Origin: Pseudomonas sp. 14P_8.1_Bac3
GTDB taxonomy: Bacteria > Pseudomonadota > Gammaproteobacteria > Pseudomonadales > Pseudomonadaceae
Direction of reading: 5' to 3'
Length of the DNA: 64,000 nt
NCBI RefSeq assembly: GCF_025466085.1
Contig: NZ_JANLOD010000006.1
Location: forward strand, 124,001-188,000
The notes under the pieces were generated by a model that worked only from the letters and a program-made list of their open reading frames with translations, did no database searches and was not told the DNA's origin. Each line of letters begins with the position of its first letter. The first letter of the stretch is position 1. Below, one piece after another: positions 18,643 through 26,505 of the stretch. The position numbers and the translations under genes are program-made.

Positions 18643-19848
18643 GTGAATCACACACCTCAAGCAACAGAAACAGAGCAAAACCCGACCCGTCGCCTCGGCA
18701 TGACCTACCGCTTCAACGACGAGCACATGGATCTGTTCTTCATGGCCGCGTTGAGTTGGGGGCCGGCCGGCGGCCTGGATGTTGGTCAGGCTTTCTACAT
18801 CGCCGAGACGATCACCGACGGTGACCCGGACAGCTGGGTCAATGCCTTTGCCCAATACGGCGACTATCTCGATCAACAAGCCAACACCTGGCACGCCAAA
18901 GGCTGGCGGCGTTCCGCCGGCGAAATGCGCCTCAAGGCGTTTGCCAGCTATCGGTCTGCCTGGCAATTCGCAGGGCCTGGCCAACGTTTCAGCGAGCTGT
19001 ATGCCCGCCATCAACGCGCCTTCGCCTTGGCCATCGACGAACTGCGGCTACCCGCCACACGTTTCGAAATCCCGTGGAAACACGCCAGCCTGCCGGGGCA
19101 TTATTTCGCCAACCCGAACCCGGACGCCCCGTTGGTACTGGTGATTGGCGGCGCGGACACCTGCCATGAAGACCTGTTCTTCACCGTCGGCCGCAACCTG
19201 CTGGAGCGCGGATATTCCGTGGCCCTCGCGGACTTGCCCGGCCAAGGTGACTTGCAGGCGCAAGGTCTGTATTGGGAAGCCGAAGCGGAGAAGCCAATAA
19301 GCGCCATCATCGACCAATTGATCGCCCGCTTCGGTGCCCGTCCAGGCCGAATTGCTCTGCTGGGACTGAGTCTGGGTGGTTACTTCGTCAGCCGTGCCGC
19401 CGGGTACGACACCCGTCTGGCGACCGTCATGGCCAGCACTCCCCTGCATGACGCCGGACTGCTGTTTGCCCGTTCGGTGCAAGCTGCCGCCGCACACCAG
19501 GGCAGTGCTACGTTTTCTGCGGCCACGTTGCGCAGTCACCAGACCACCTTCTGGAAGGCCGGCGCGCGCACGCCCTCGGAACTGATCGACCGCACGTGCA
19601 CCCTGCGCGCCGATCCGGCTCGGGTCTCCGTACCGTTTCTATCCTTGCTCGGCGGCGGCGAATCAGACCTGTTCGCCGAACAGGCGCGAACCTGGCATGC
19701 AGCCATTGCCTCCAAGCACAAATCATTGATCGAATTGCCCGAACAAACCGGTGCGGACGGTCATGTACAGGTCAACAATCGGTTGCGCCTGGCGCAAGAA
19801 TGCTGTGGTTGGCTTGATGACTTGTTCGCGGTAGATGCCGAGCGATAA
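18643..19848 (+). CDS. Alpha/beta-fold hydrolase (DHPON-hydrolase-like C-C or ester hydrolase)
   Basis: A 401-residue cytoplasmic enzyme. A helical cap-like N-terminal domain (to about residue 130) precedes an alpha/beta-hydrolase core with LVLVIGGADTCHED, the nucleophile elbow GLSLGG near residue 245, and a late DGHVQVNN carrying the likely catalytic histidine. This layout resembles 2,6-dihydroxypseudooxynicotine hydrolase and FrsA-like proteins. The GTG start follows AGGTG; an in-frame ATG 33 bases earlier is possible. It is divergent from the TetR gene. The substrate is unknown; cleavage of a small aromatic or ketone compound is a family-level inference. Confidence 0.78.
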   Translation: MNHTPQATETEQNPTRRLGMTYRFNDEHMDLFFMAALSWGPAGGLDVGQAFYIAETITDGDPDSWVNAFAQYGDYLDQQANTWHAKGWRRSAGEMRLKAFASYRSAWQFAGPGQRFSELYARHQRAFALAIDELRLPATRFEIPWKHASLPGHYFANPNPDAPLVLVIGGADTCHEDLFFTVGRNLLERGYSVALADLPGQGDLQAQGLYWEAEAEKPISAIIDQLIARFGARPGRIALLGLSLGGYFVSRAAGYDTRLATVMASTPLHDAGLLFARSVQAAAAHQGSATFSAATLRSHQTTFWKAGARTPSELIDRTCTLRADPARVSVPFLSLLGGGESDLFAEQARTWHAAIASKHKSLIELPEQTGADGHVQVNNRLRLAQECCGWLDDLFAVDAER

Positions 19849-19995
19849 TTGCCGGTGATTTGCATGTCCGCCCACTGGGACGAAACGACACTGGCCGAAT
19901 CCAGCCGCTATGGGCCCATCGAATGCTTACGTAAACCCTTCAGCGGAGAAGATTTGCTGAGCGCTGTCGAGTCTGCACTTCAATGGAAGCGGTGA
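19849..19995 (+). pseudogene. Truncated response-regulator receiver domain (C-terminal half)
   Basis: Directly after the hydrolase stop, and in the same frame, 48 codons read LPVICMSAHWDE...LRKPFSGEDLLSAVESAL then stop. This matches beta-4 to alpha-5 of a CheY-like receiver: the PVI.MSA strand and the conserved Lys-Pro-Phe. The phospho-acceptor Asp half is missing, and there is no convincing own start. It is best read as a remnant left by deletion or recombination. The rest of the stretch to 20105 holds nothing else recognisable. Confidence 0.65.
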
Positions 19996-20105
19996 AAGCC
20001 TTAAACGACGGCAAGCCAAAAATACGCCTGAAAGTGGCTTGTGTGAGTACCTGAACCTGGTTCAAGGCTATGTAATCTCAGGGAAGATCGCGGACGCAGC
20101 CCAAC

Positions 20106-21461
20106 CTATAACACAAGCCGATTCAATCGGACTTTGACTCGCAAACCTTTCTGGTTGTGTTCATCTGAAAAGCTAAGCGTGACACTTGCATCATTCCGAC
20201 TGGCTATCGTCCTGACGATAGACAAACCCAGCCCTGAGCCGGCTTCACCGGTGCCCAGGATGCGGTAAAACGGATCGAACACCAGCGCTTGTTCTTCAGC
20301 GCTGATGCCGGGGCCGGTATCTTTGATCTCGATGAGCACGCCCTGCTCCTCCGGTTCGACACTCAAGTTGACCTGACCGCCCGCCGGGGTATAGCGGATG
20401 GCGTTGTCCACCAGGTTCTTGATCAGGACGAACAGGTCCAGTTCGTTGATGACCGCCTGCACGTCCGCAACGCTTTCCACGCCGAGATCGATGCCCTTGT
20501 TCTCGGCCAGTGGCAGCAGGTCTTCCAGCACGCGGCGAAACACGGCGTGCACTGAAACGGCCGTCTCGGCCCGTTGCGTGACGGATTGTGCGGCGGCCAG
20601 GGCCAGCAGTTGTTCGATGAGATTGCGACTGCGCTCGATGCCCTGAGCCAAGGGTACGAAGTTTTGCCGGACCGCCTCTGACATCGGCGTGGACGACAAG
20701 CGCTCCGCTTGCAGCGACAGTGCCGTCATCGGCGAACGCAGTTCATGGGCGGCATCGGCGATAAACCGTCGTTGCGTTTCCATGGCCTGCGCGACACGCT
20801 TGAGCAACCGATTGATCGCCACCACGAAAGGCCGGATTTCGCTGGGCAGGTGCTGTTCATCGACAGGATGCAAAGCCTGCTGGTCGCGCTGATCGATCTC
20901 CGCCGAGAGCGTCGCGATGGGACGGAACAACTTGCGCACCAGGTCGCCAACCACCAACAGCAGCACCGGGAACAGAATGAGAAACGGCAGCAGACTGCGC
21001 CAGGCGCTTTCCCGCGCTTCCTTGTCGCGCACGTCGACCTCTTGCGCGACCACGATGCGTTCGCCTGTCGAAGTGGTCCGGACCAGCGCGCGAAAGTTTT
21101 CCCCGGCGATGTTCAGCGTCGACAAACCATCGGCCAGGGTCACCGGGAACGGCAACGGAACGCTGGCGTCGTCATTGCCGGTCGCGTCGGCGCTGTCGGC
21201 CAGATACTGCACGGTAATCCTCGACTCTTCGTCGTCGCCCACGATCCGCTCGGCGCCGGGATAACGCAAAGTCATGTGCTGACGATCGAACAGCACCGCC
21301 ACCTGGCGCAAGCTTTCGTCCTGCATCTCGTGCGCTTCGTTGAGCGCCGAGATGAACGCGAACCCACCCGCCAGCAAGGCGACGATGAGAATGGCCAGCG
21401 ACAGCGTGATGGACAGCCGAAACTGCACCGAATCGCTCAAACGCCTTTTGAAACCATCCAT
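20106..21461 (-). CDS. Two-component sensor histidine kinase
   Basis: A 451-residue membrane kinase of the QseC/TctE class. Helices at about residues 18-38 and 156-174 bracket a periplasmic sensor of roughly 115 residues, followed by a HAMP-like linker. H239 in FIADAAHELRSP is the phosphorylated residue. The ATPase has N, G1 (DTGPGIS) and G2 (GSGLGLSI) boxes. The start overlaps the regulator stop by 25 bases, so the pair is translationally coupled. The sensor lacks an obvious metal-binding motif and the signal is unknown. Confidence 0.92.
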   Translation of the reverse strand: MDGFKRRLSDSVQFRLSITLSLAILIVALLAGGFAFISALNEAHEMQDESLRQVAVLFDRQHMTLRYPGAERIVGDDEESRITVQYLADSADATGNDDASVPLPFPVTLADGLSTLNIAGENFRALVRTTSTGERIVVAQEVDVRDKEARESAWRSLLPFLILFPVLLLVVGDLVRKLFRPIATLSAEIDQRDQQALHPVDEQHLPSEIRPFVVAINRLLKRVAQAMETQRRFIADAAHELRSPMTALSLQAERLSSTPMSEAVRQNFVPLAQGIERSRNLIEQLLALAAAQSVTQRAETAVSVHAVFRRVLEDLLPLAENKGIDLGVESVADVQAVINELDLFVLIKNLVDNAIRYTPAGGQVNLSVEPEEQGVLIEIKDTGPGISAEEQALVFDPFYRILGTGEAGSGLGLSIVRTIASRNDASVTLSFSDEHNQKGLRVKVRLNRLVL

Positions 21462-22102
21462 CCCATCCCCCTGACGTTCTTGATGATGTGGTTCCCCAGT
21501 TTTCGCCGCAACGCGTGAATCAGGAACTCCACGGCGTTGCTTTCCACTTCGTTGCCCCAGCCGTAAATCCGGTCTTCCAGTTCACTGCGCGAAAGAATCG
21601 CGCCCGGGCGGATCAGCAGGGCCTGCAACAGCGCGAATTCACGACTGGAGAGTTGGACATCGCTGACGTCGGCGGTGGCGGCACGCTTGGAGACCAGGTT
21701 CAACGACACCTCGCCGTTATCCAGCAACGATTGCGCATTGCCGCCGCGCCGGCGCAATACCGCGCGCATGCGTGCCAGCAACTCGGCCATGGCGAAGGGT
21801 TTGAGCAGGAAGTCATCAGCGCCGCCATCGAGCCCGCGCAGACGATCATCCAGACCATCGCGCGCGGTGATGATCAGCAGCGGCACAGGGTTGTTGCGCG
21901 CACGAATGGCATCCAGCACATCGAGCCCGTCCTTGCCCGGCAGGCCAAGGTCGAGCAACACCAGGTCGTAGGTTTGGGTATCCAGCGCCGCTAGCGCGGT
22001 GAGGCCGTTTTTCACCCAGTCGGTGGCGTAGCTCGCATCCTTGAGCGCAGCTTCGATGGCATCCCCAATCATCAAGTCATCTTCGACCAGCAGAATCCGC
22101 AT
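21437..22102 (-). CDS. OmpR-family response regulator
   Basis: A 221-residue DNA-binding regulator. The receiver domain has acidic residues at E8/D9, phospho-acceptor D51 (VLLDLGLPG) and the conserved lysine in LKPF. The C-terminal winged helix ends with RRKLG..IIKNVRGMGWMV, typical of the OmpR/PhoB group. The start is MRILLVEDD, 11 codons inside the longest frame. It overlaps the kinase gene. A Rho-independent terminator lies only 13 bases upstream, so either its promoter is embedded there or it depends on read-through from the lipoprotein operon. Confidence 0.92.
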   Translation of the reverse strand: MRILLVEDDLMIGDAIEAALKDASYATDWVKNGLTALAALDTQTYDLVLLDLGLPGKDGLDVLDAIRARNNPVPLLIITARDGLDDRLRGLDGGADDFLLKPFAMAELLARMRAVLRRRGGNAQSLLDNGEVSLNLVSKRAATADVSDVQLSSREFALLQALLIRPGAILSRSELEDRIYGWGNEVESNAVEFLIHALRRKLGNHIIKNVRGMGWMVSKGV

Positions 22103-22114
22103 GCACCGCTCCGA

Positions 22115-22148
22115 CAAAAAAGGCGCGACGGTCATCGCCGTCGCGCCT
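22115..22148 (-). terminator. Rho-independent terminator after the lipoprotein gene
   Basis: An 11-pair perfect stem, AGGCGCGACGG/CCGTCGCGCCT, with a six-base loop is followed on the minus strand by six T residues. It ends the COG4705-lipoprotein message before the response regulator. Confidence 0.85.
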
Positions 22149-22198
22149 GTATTGAAGCACTTGAACCGGCGTTTGTCCGCCGCCGGTTCCGCGCCGAC

Positions 22199-22636
22199 TT
22201 ACTGCTGGCCTTTCATCGCATCGAAAGCCTTGAGCAGATCGTCCATGGCCGCCTTGCAGTCAGCCTGCTTCGGCGCACTGGCACGCAAGGCGTCGAGTGC
22301 GCGGTCAATGGCTTTGTCCAGCACGTGCCAGTCAGCGGCAGCGCGGGGCTTGATGCCGGCTTCGGCGGAATCCCATGAAGTTTCCAGGTCCTTGATGCGG
22401 GTCTTGGCAGCGGGCAGGTCGTTTTTTTCCACCAGCGCGCTGACGTCGGCGGCGATGCTGCGGAACCCGCTCAGATCACCCAGTTTCGAGCCGGACTGCG
22501 CCGGTGCGCTCATCGAACTGGTCGGGGTGCCGACAGTGGCTTTGTCGGCGGGTTTCGAGCAGCCGGCCAGGCTGCCGAGCAGCACCAGAGACGAGATGAT
22601 CGCGACGTGACGAAAAGTCGTTTGAAAGGAGCGCAT
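22199..22636 (-). CDS. Small lipoprotein (hypothetical)
   Basis: A 145-residue predicted lipoprotein with signal peptide and lipobox LAGC near residue 26. A Ser/Thr/Ala-rich spacer follows, then a helical domain with regularly spaced Trp and Leu ([27 protein letters not shown]), resembling small periplasmic helical bundles. The start ATG follows AAGGAA. It is 28 bases after the COG4705-type membrane gene and ends at a strong terminator, so the two form an operon. The function is unknown; the link to the downstream two-component pair is suggestive only. Confidence 0.7.
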   Translation of the reverse strand: MRSFQTTFRHVAIISSLVLLGSLAGCSKPADKATVGTPTSSMSAPAQSGSKLGDLSGFRSIAADVSALVEKNDLPAAKTRIKDLETSWDSAEAGIKPRAAADWHVLDKAIDRALDALRASAPKQADCKAAMDDLLKAFDAMKGQQ

Positions 22637-22664
22637 GTGAGATTCCTTGATAGGTGTTTGAAGG

Positions 22665-23429
22665 TTATTGAATGGCGGTTTTACGGTTGCCAAGACTGAT
22701 TTGCGCGACCGCCACCAACAGCACAATCACGGTCAGGAAGATCGCGGAGGTCCAGGCGGCGCCCATGCCCAGGCCGCCGTAGGTCTTGGCCTGGGTCAGC
22801 AAGTCGCCGAGGGACGCGCCGAACGGACGGGTGAGGATGTAGGCGATCCAGAAGGTCAGCACCACGTTGGCCCCGAGGCGCCAGGCCAGTAGCGTCGCCG
22901 CAATCAGCGCGCCGAAAATCACCGCACCGACGGTGAAGCCCAACCCCAGTGCTTCCGTGGCCAGATCGCCGGCGGCGGTGCCCAAGGCAAAGGTGCAAAG
23001 CACGGTGGACCAGTAGAAAAGCTCGCGCCGCGGCGTATTGATTTCGCGAATCGACAGGTTCTTCTCCAGGGAGAACCAGATCAGGAAATTCAAGGCCAAC
23101 AGCGCCGAGAACACCGCCGTGCTGACGTAGAGGCTGATGTCGAGCATGTCGGTCATGATGTCGGTGATCTGCGTGCCGACGATGCTCACCAGCACCACGG
23201 TCAACCAGTAGATCCACGGCGAATAGGCGGTTTTGCGCATTTGCAGGAACAGCGCGCCACCCAGCAGCAGCGCCATGCCGATGGTGGTCCAGCCAGCGCC
23301 GAACCCGGCGTCCACGGCCAGGAAGTCGGCACCGGTTTCACCCACGGTGGTCGATAGAATCTTGATCACCCAGAAGGCCAGTGTCACTTCGGGGACTTTG
23401 TTAAGCCATCCGGCTTTTGCGGGATTCAT
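22665..23429 (-). CDS. COG4705-type multi-spanning membrane protein
   Basis: A 254-residue inner-membrane protein with about eight hydrophobic helices arranged as similar two-helix units, including [14 protein letters not shown] and the later [18 protein letters not shown]. This repeated G(E/D).(A)D pattern is typical of the uncharacterised COG4705 family. The start is the ATG preceded by GGAGAGG, 42 codons inside the longest frame. Co-transcription with a small lipoprotein next to a two-component system is the main context. Transport or signalling is possible, but no activity is established from sequence. Confidence 0.75.
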   Translation of the reverse strand: MNPAKAGWLNKVPEVTLAFWVIKILSTTVGETGADFLAVDAGFGAGWTTIGMALLLGGALFLQMRKTAYSPWIYWLTVVLVSIVGTQITDIMTDMLDISLYVSTAVFSALLALNFLIWFSLEKNLSIREINTPRRELFYWSTVLCTFALGTAAGDLATEALGLGFTVGAVIFGALIAATLLAWRLGANVVLTFWIAYILTRPFGASLGDLLTQAKTYGGLGMGAAWTSAIFLTVIVLLVAVAQISLGNRKTAIQ

Positions 23430-23572
23430 GTGCGGGTTGCCTCTCCTGAACAGCGTTGAACTTGCGTAAAGGAGAATGTACGGACGGAAACTTAGCTGAG
23501 ACTGAGGGCGGTGGAGTCTTTGACAGAATTGCCACGTTGGAACGTCCATTTGCAAAAAAATTTGCGCAATAC

Positions 23573-23588
23573 ATATGGATATCCATAT
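23573..23588. promoter_or_regulatory. ArsR operator palindrome
   Basis: ATATGGATATCCATAT is a perfect 16-base palindrome 32 bases before arsR, with a further CATATG half-site about 12 bases beyond it. The A+T-rich ATAT-arm form is typical of ArsR/SmtB-family operators. It probably lets ArsR repress its own operon until arsenite binds. Confidence 0.7.
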
Positions 23589-23620
23589 ATTCGGCTACCC
23601 ATATGTAACTGGTGATGTAC

Positions 23621-23968
23621 ATGATCACGCCCCCAGAAGTATTCAAGAGCCTGGCTGACGAAACCCGCGTCCGCGCCACCTTGCTGATCGCCCATCAGGG
23701 CGAGCTATGCGTGTGCGAACTGATGTGTGCCCTCGATGACAGCCAACCGAAGATCAGTCGCCACCTTGCCCAGCTACGTAGCAACGGGTTGCTGCTGGAT
23801 CGCCGCCAAGGGCAGTGGGTTTATTACCGTCTCAATCCCGATCTTCCCGCGTGGGTGCACGAAATGCTGCGGGTGACGTTGCAAGCCAACGCGCAGTGGC
23901 TGGAACACAACGCTTCCCGCCTGCAGAACATGGACGGGCGCCCGGTGCGCAATGTTGCCTGTTGCTGA
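23621..23968 (+). CDS. arsR: ArsR-type arsenite-responsive repressor
   Basis: A 115-residue winged-helix repressor. The As(III)-binding ELCVCEL motif in the DNA-binding helix (C31/C33 region) is followed by LDDSQPKISRHLAQLRSNGLL, the recognition helix of the enterobacterial-type ArsR. Two cysteines end the protein. The ATG at 23621 is taken as start; an ATG and a GTG within nine bases upstream are alternatives. It heads the arsenic cluster, with a perfect palindrome just upstream. Confidence 0.9.
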   Translation: MITPPEVFKSLADETRVRATLLIAHQGELCVCELMCALDDSQPKISRHLAQLRSNGLLLDRRQGQWVYYRLNPDLPAWVHEMLRVTLQANAQWLEHNASRLQNMDGRPVRNVACC

Positions 23969-24077
23969 TTGCCTGAACGAGTGAGCCGAGACCGATGTGC
24001 CTGATCTGTACACCCTCCCTGTCGGCGCTGGCACGGCGCCTGAGCCTTTGATGTCCGCCAAGCGGAAGGAGCCATTC

Positions 24078-24548
24078 ATGCGAGTCCTGTTCATGTGCAC
24101 GGCCAACAGCTGCCGCAGCATCCTCTCGGAAGCCATGTTCAACCACCTGGCGCCGCCGGGATTCGAAGCGGTAAGTTCCGGGAGCTTTCCAAAAGGCCAA
24201 GTGCTGCCGCGTAGCCTGACCACGCTGCAGCAGGCCGGCATTGCCACGGAGGGTTTGAGTAGCAAGGGCAATGACGCCTTCGTGGACAACCTGCCGGATA
24301 TCGTCATTACCGTGTGCGACAAGGCGGCCGGTGAAAGCTGCCCCGTGTATTTCGGGCCGGCGCTGAAATCCCATTGGGGTCTGGAAGACCCTTCCGACGT
24401 AGTGGGTGACGAAGCCGCCGTCGACAACGCTTTCCGCGCCACGCTGGCGCGCATCGAATTACGCTGCAAAGCGTTTCTCGACCTTCCCTTCCACAGCCTC
24501 AGCCGCGATGAACTCAAGCGCGAGCTGGGCAGAATCGGCGCTCTTTGA
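24078..24548 (+). CDS. arsC: Arsenate reductase, low-molecular-weight phosphatase type
   Basis: A 156-residue enzyme reducing arsenate to arsenite. It has the catalytic loop C7-TANSC-R13 (CX5R) and the pair C80/C88 in ITVCDKAAGESCP used in the thioredoxin-coupled disulfide cascade, so it belongs to the LMW-phosphatase-like ArsC class rather than the glutaredoxin class. GGAAGGAG precedes the ATG strongly; an upstream extension is unlikely. It follows arsR with a 109-base gap where arsB/acr3 often sits. Arsenite produced here must leave by a pump encoded elsewhere. Confidence 0.9.
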   Translation: MRVLFMCTANSCRSILSEAMFNHLAPPGFEAVSSGSFPKGQVLPRSLTTLQQAGIATEGLSSKGNDAFVDNLPDIVITVCDKAAGESCPVYFGPALKSHWGLEDPSDVVGDEAAVDNAFRATLARIELRCKAFLDLPFHSLSRDELKRELGRIGAL

Positions 24549-24560
24549 GCGGGAGCAAAC

Positions 24561-25262
24561 ATGACAGACCACCTGCCCCACCTTGACCTCAACCTGTTCG
24601 ACGACGCGCACGCCATGCCCCGCGCGAGCGAGCACAAGCCACGCATCCTGCTGCTCTACGGCTCGACCCGCGAGCGCTCGTTCAGCCGGCTGCTGGTGGA
24701 AGAAGCTGCGCGCCTGCTGGAGCACTTCGGCGCAGAAACCCGCGTCTTCGACCCCTCGGGGTTACCGCTGCCCGACGATGTTCCGGTGGATCATCCCAAG
24801 GTTCAGGAATTGCGCGATTTAGTGCTGTGGTCGGAAGGCCAGGTGTGGTGCTCGCCAGAACGGCATGGTGCGATGTCGGCCGTATTCAAGGCGCAGATCG
24901 ACTGGATCCCCCTGGCCCTTGGCGCCGTTCGCCCGACACAGGGCAAGACGCTGGCGGTGATGCAGGTCTGCGGCGGTTCGCAGTCCTTCAACGTCGTCAA
25001 CCAGCTGCGCGTCCTGGGGCGCTGGATGCGCATGTTCACCCTCCCGAATCAGTCTTCGGTGCCAAAGGCCTACATGGAATTTGACGAGGCCGGCCGAATG
25101 AAACCTTCGCCGTTCTATGACCGGGTGGTCGATGTCATGGAAGAACTGGTGAAGTTCACCCTACTGTTGCGCGACCAAAAGGAGTTTTTGGTGGACCGCT
25201 ACTCCGAGCGCAAGGAAAGCGCCGAACAGCTCATGGTACGCGTGAATCAGCGTTCAATCTGA
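24561..25262 (+). CDS. arsH: ArsH NADPH-dependent FMN oxidoreductase
   Basis: A 233-residue flavodoxin-fold protein. The FMN phosphate loop GSTRERSFS near residue 35 and the conserved [20 protein letters not shown] segment identify ArsH. Family members oxidise trivalent organoarsenicals to the less toxic pentavalent form and reduce quinones or metals. It starts 12 bases after arsC and ends eight bases before the acetyltransferase gene, so it is mid-operon. Length is normal for the family. Confidence 0.92.
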   Translation: MTDHLPHLDLNLFDDAHAMPRASEHKPRILLLYGSTRERSFSRLLVEEAARLLEHFGAETRVFDPSGLPLPDDVPVDHPKVQELRDLVLWSEGQVWCSPERHGAMSAVFKAQIDWIPLALGAVRPTQGKTLAVMQVCGGSQSFNVVNQLRVLGRWMRMFTLPNQSSVPKAYMEFDEAGRMKPSPFYDRVVDVMEELVKFTLLLRDQKEFLVDRYSERKESAEQLMVRVNQRSI

Positions 25263-25269
25263 GGTGGTT

Positions 25270-25815
25270 ATGTCGATCGAAATCAGAACGGCCCAGCTTG
25301 AAGATGCATCAGCCATCCAGGCTATCTATGCGCCCGTGGTTACCGACACCGCGATCTCTTTCGAAGAAGTGCCCCCTACTGCCGAAGAGATAGGGCAGCG
25401 CATCGCCGCAACCCTGCAGGCTTATCCGTATCTGGTGGCAGTTCGGCAAGGCCAGGTGGTCGGTTACGCCTATGCCAGCCAGCACCGGGCGCGCGCCGCG
25501 TACCGCTGGGCCGTCGACGTCACGGTCTACATCGCGGAAAGCGAACGTCGCACAGGCGTGGGCCGCCGCCTCTATGAAGCGTTGCTGCCTATCCTCGCCC
25601 GACAGGGCTATCGCTCGGCCTACGCCGGTATTTCACAACCCAACCCGGGTAGCGTCGGACTGCATGAGCGGCTTGGTTTCCGCCACATCGGCACTTACCC
25701 GAAGGTCGGCTACAAGCTCGGTCAATGGCACGATGTGGGGTACTGGCACCTTGAGTTGGGGGCGAGGACATGTCCGCCGGGTGAGATATGTCCGTATTCA
25801 GAGATAGTGGATTGA
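25270..25815 (+). CDS. arsN: ArsN-type GNAT acetyltransferase (arsinothricin/phosphinothricin acetyltransferase-like)
   Basis: A 181-residue GNAT enzyme of the phosphinothricin N-acetyltransferase group. It has IQAIYAPVVTDTAISFEE at the start, the acetyl-CoA loop RRTGVGRRLYEALL, and ISQPNPGSVGLHERLGF later. Members linked to ars operons (ArsN1) acetylate the antibiotic arsinothricin; the non-ars relatives act on phosphinothricin or methionine sulfone. The ATG follows GAGGTGG, eight bases after arsH. The last 18 residues (TCPPGEICPYSEIVD) do not resemble the family and appear to run into mobile-element sequence. The arsinothricin assignment rests on context. Confidence 0.78.
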   Translation: MSIEIRTAQLEDASAIQAIYAPVVTDTAISFEEVPPTAEEIGQRIAATLQAYPYLVAVRQGQVVGYAYASQHRARAAYRWAVDVTVYIAESERRTGVGRRLYEALLPILARQGYRSAYAGISQPNPGSVGLHERLGFRHIGTYPKVGYKLGQWHDVGYWHLELGARTCPPGEICPYSEIVD

Positions 25816-25882
25816 ATGTTCGTGTTGGTTCGATAGCGAGTGCTCGTGAGTGCTTGCTTTTGGCCGTTTTCTTTCCGTCACG

Positions 25883-26158
25883 GGAGGCAAAATTGCCAAT
25901 CTGAAGACGCAAATGAAAGAGCTTCAGGCGATCGAAATCCAGCTCAACGAATCGCCGGATAAACAGGTCTCACTGACCGATCCAGACGCCCGCTCCATGA
26001 TGACGCGTGGCACGGGAATTGTCGGCTACAACGTGCAAACAGCGGTCGATACCCAGAACCATTTGATCGTTGCTCATGAGGTCACCAACTTCGGTTCCGA
26101 CCGCGATCAACTCAGCTCGATGGCGAAGCTGGCTCGCGATGCCATGATGGCGGCGTAA
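25883..26158 (+). pseudogene. IS1182-family transposase fragment
   Basis: About 90 codons match the middle of IS1182-type transposases: SLTDPDARSMMTRG, then VGYNVQTAVDTQNHLIVAHEVTN and DRDQLSSMAKLA. The catalytic N- and C-terminal parts are absent and the frame stops in unrelated sequence, so this is a relic. It lies directly beyond the arsenic genes. The remaining non-coding DNA on both sides (25816-26505) shows no clear inverted repeats, apart from the doubled ATGTCCG near 25772 inside the acetyltransferase tail; its last 60 bases form the leader of the next gene. Confidence 0.75.
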
Positions 26159-26505
26159 AACCCCGATTTTCTCTGCCCCAGAAGGCGCTAAACCGCTACA
26201 TAACCGCTTTGGAACTTCAGTAATGCTTATCACGGAAAACGCGTGGTAATCGCATCGCCCAAGTACGCCTGGTTGACGCACTCGATATACGAAGGCGTTT
26301 TTACACACTCTGGGCCAGAAGCAGACGTTCATGAAGATCCATGACCGTCGTTCGGGAGTTATAGGTGGTCGAGTGAAATACGAAAAAACGATACCTGGTT
26401 TTCATGCCTTTTCTGGCCGAATCACGCGCCTCTGCTAGATTTCTATCGATGTGTTTACTACCAGAAACACGTCTTTCAAAAATTCCACAGCAAGGAAGCG
26501 TCTTC

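Noticed and set aside
25264..25815. Naming the acetyltransferase as a glufosinate-resistance bar/pat gene
   Set aside because: The family includes many related specificities; the arsenic-operon context favours an ArsN-type role, and the tail is atypical.
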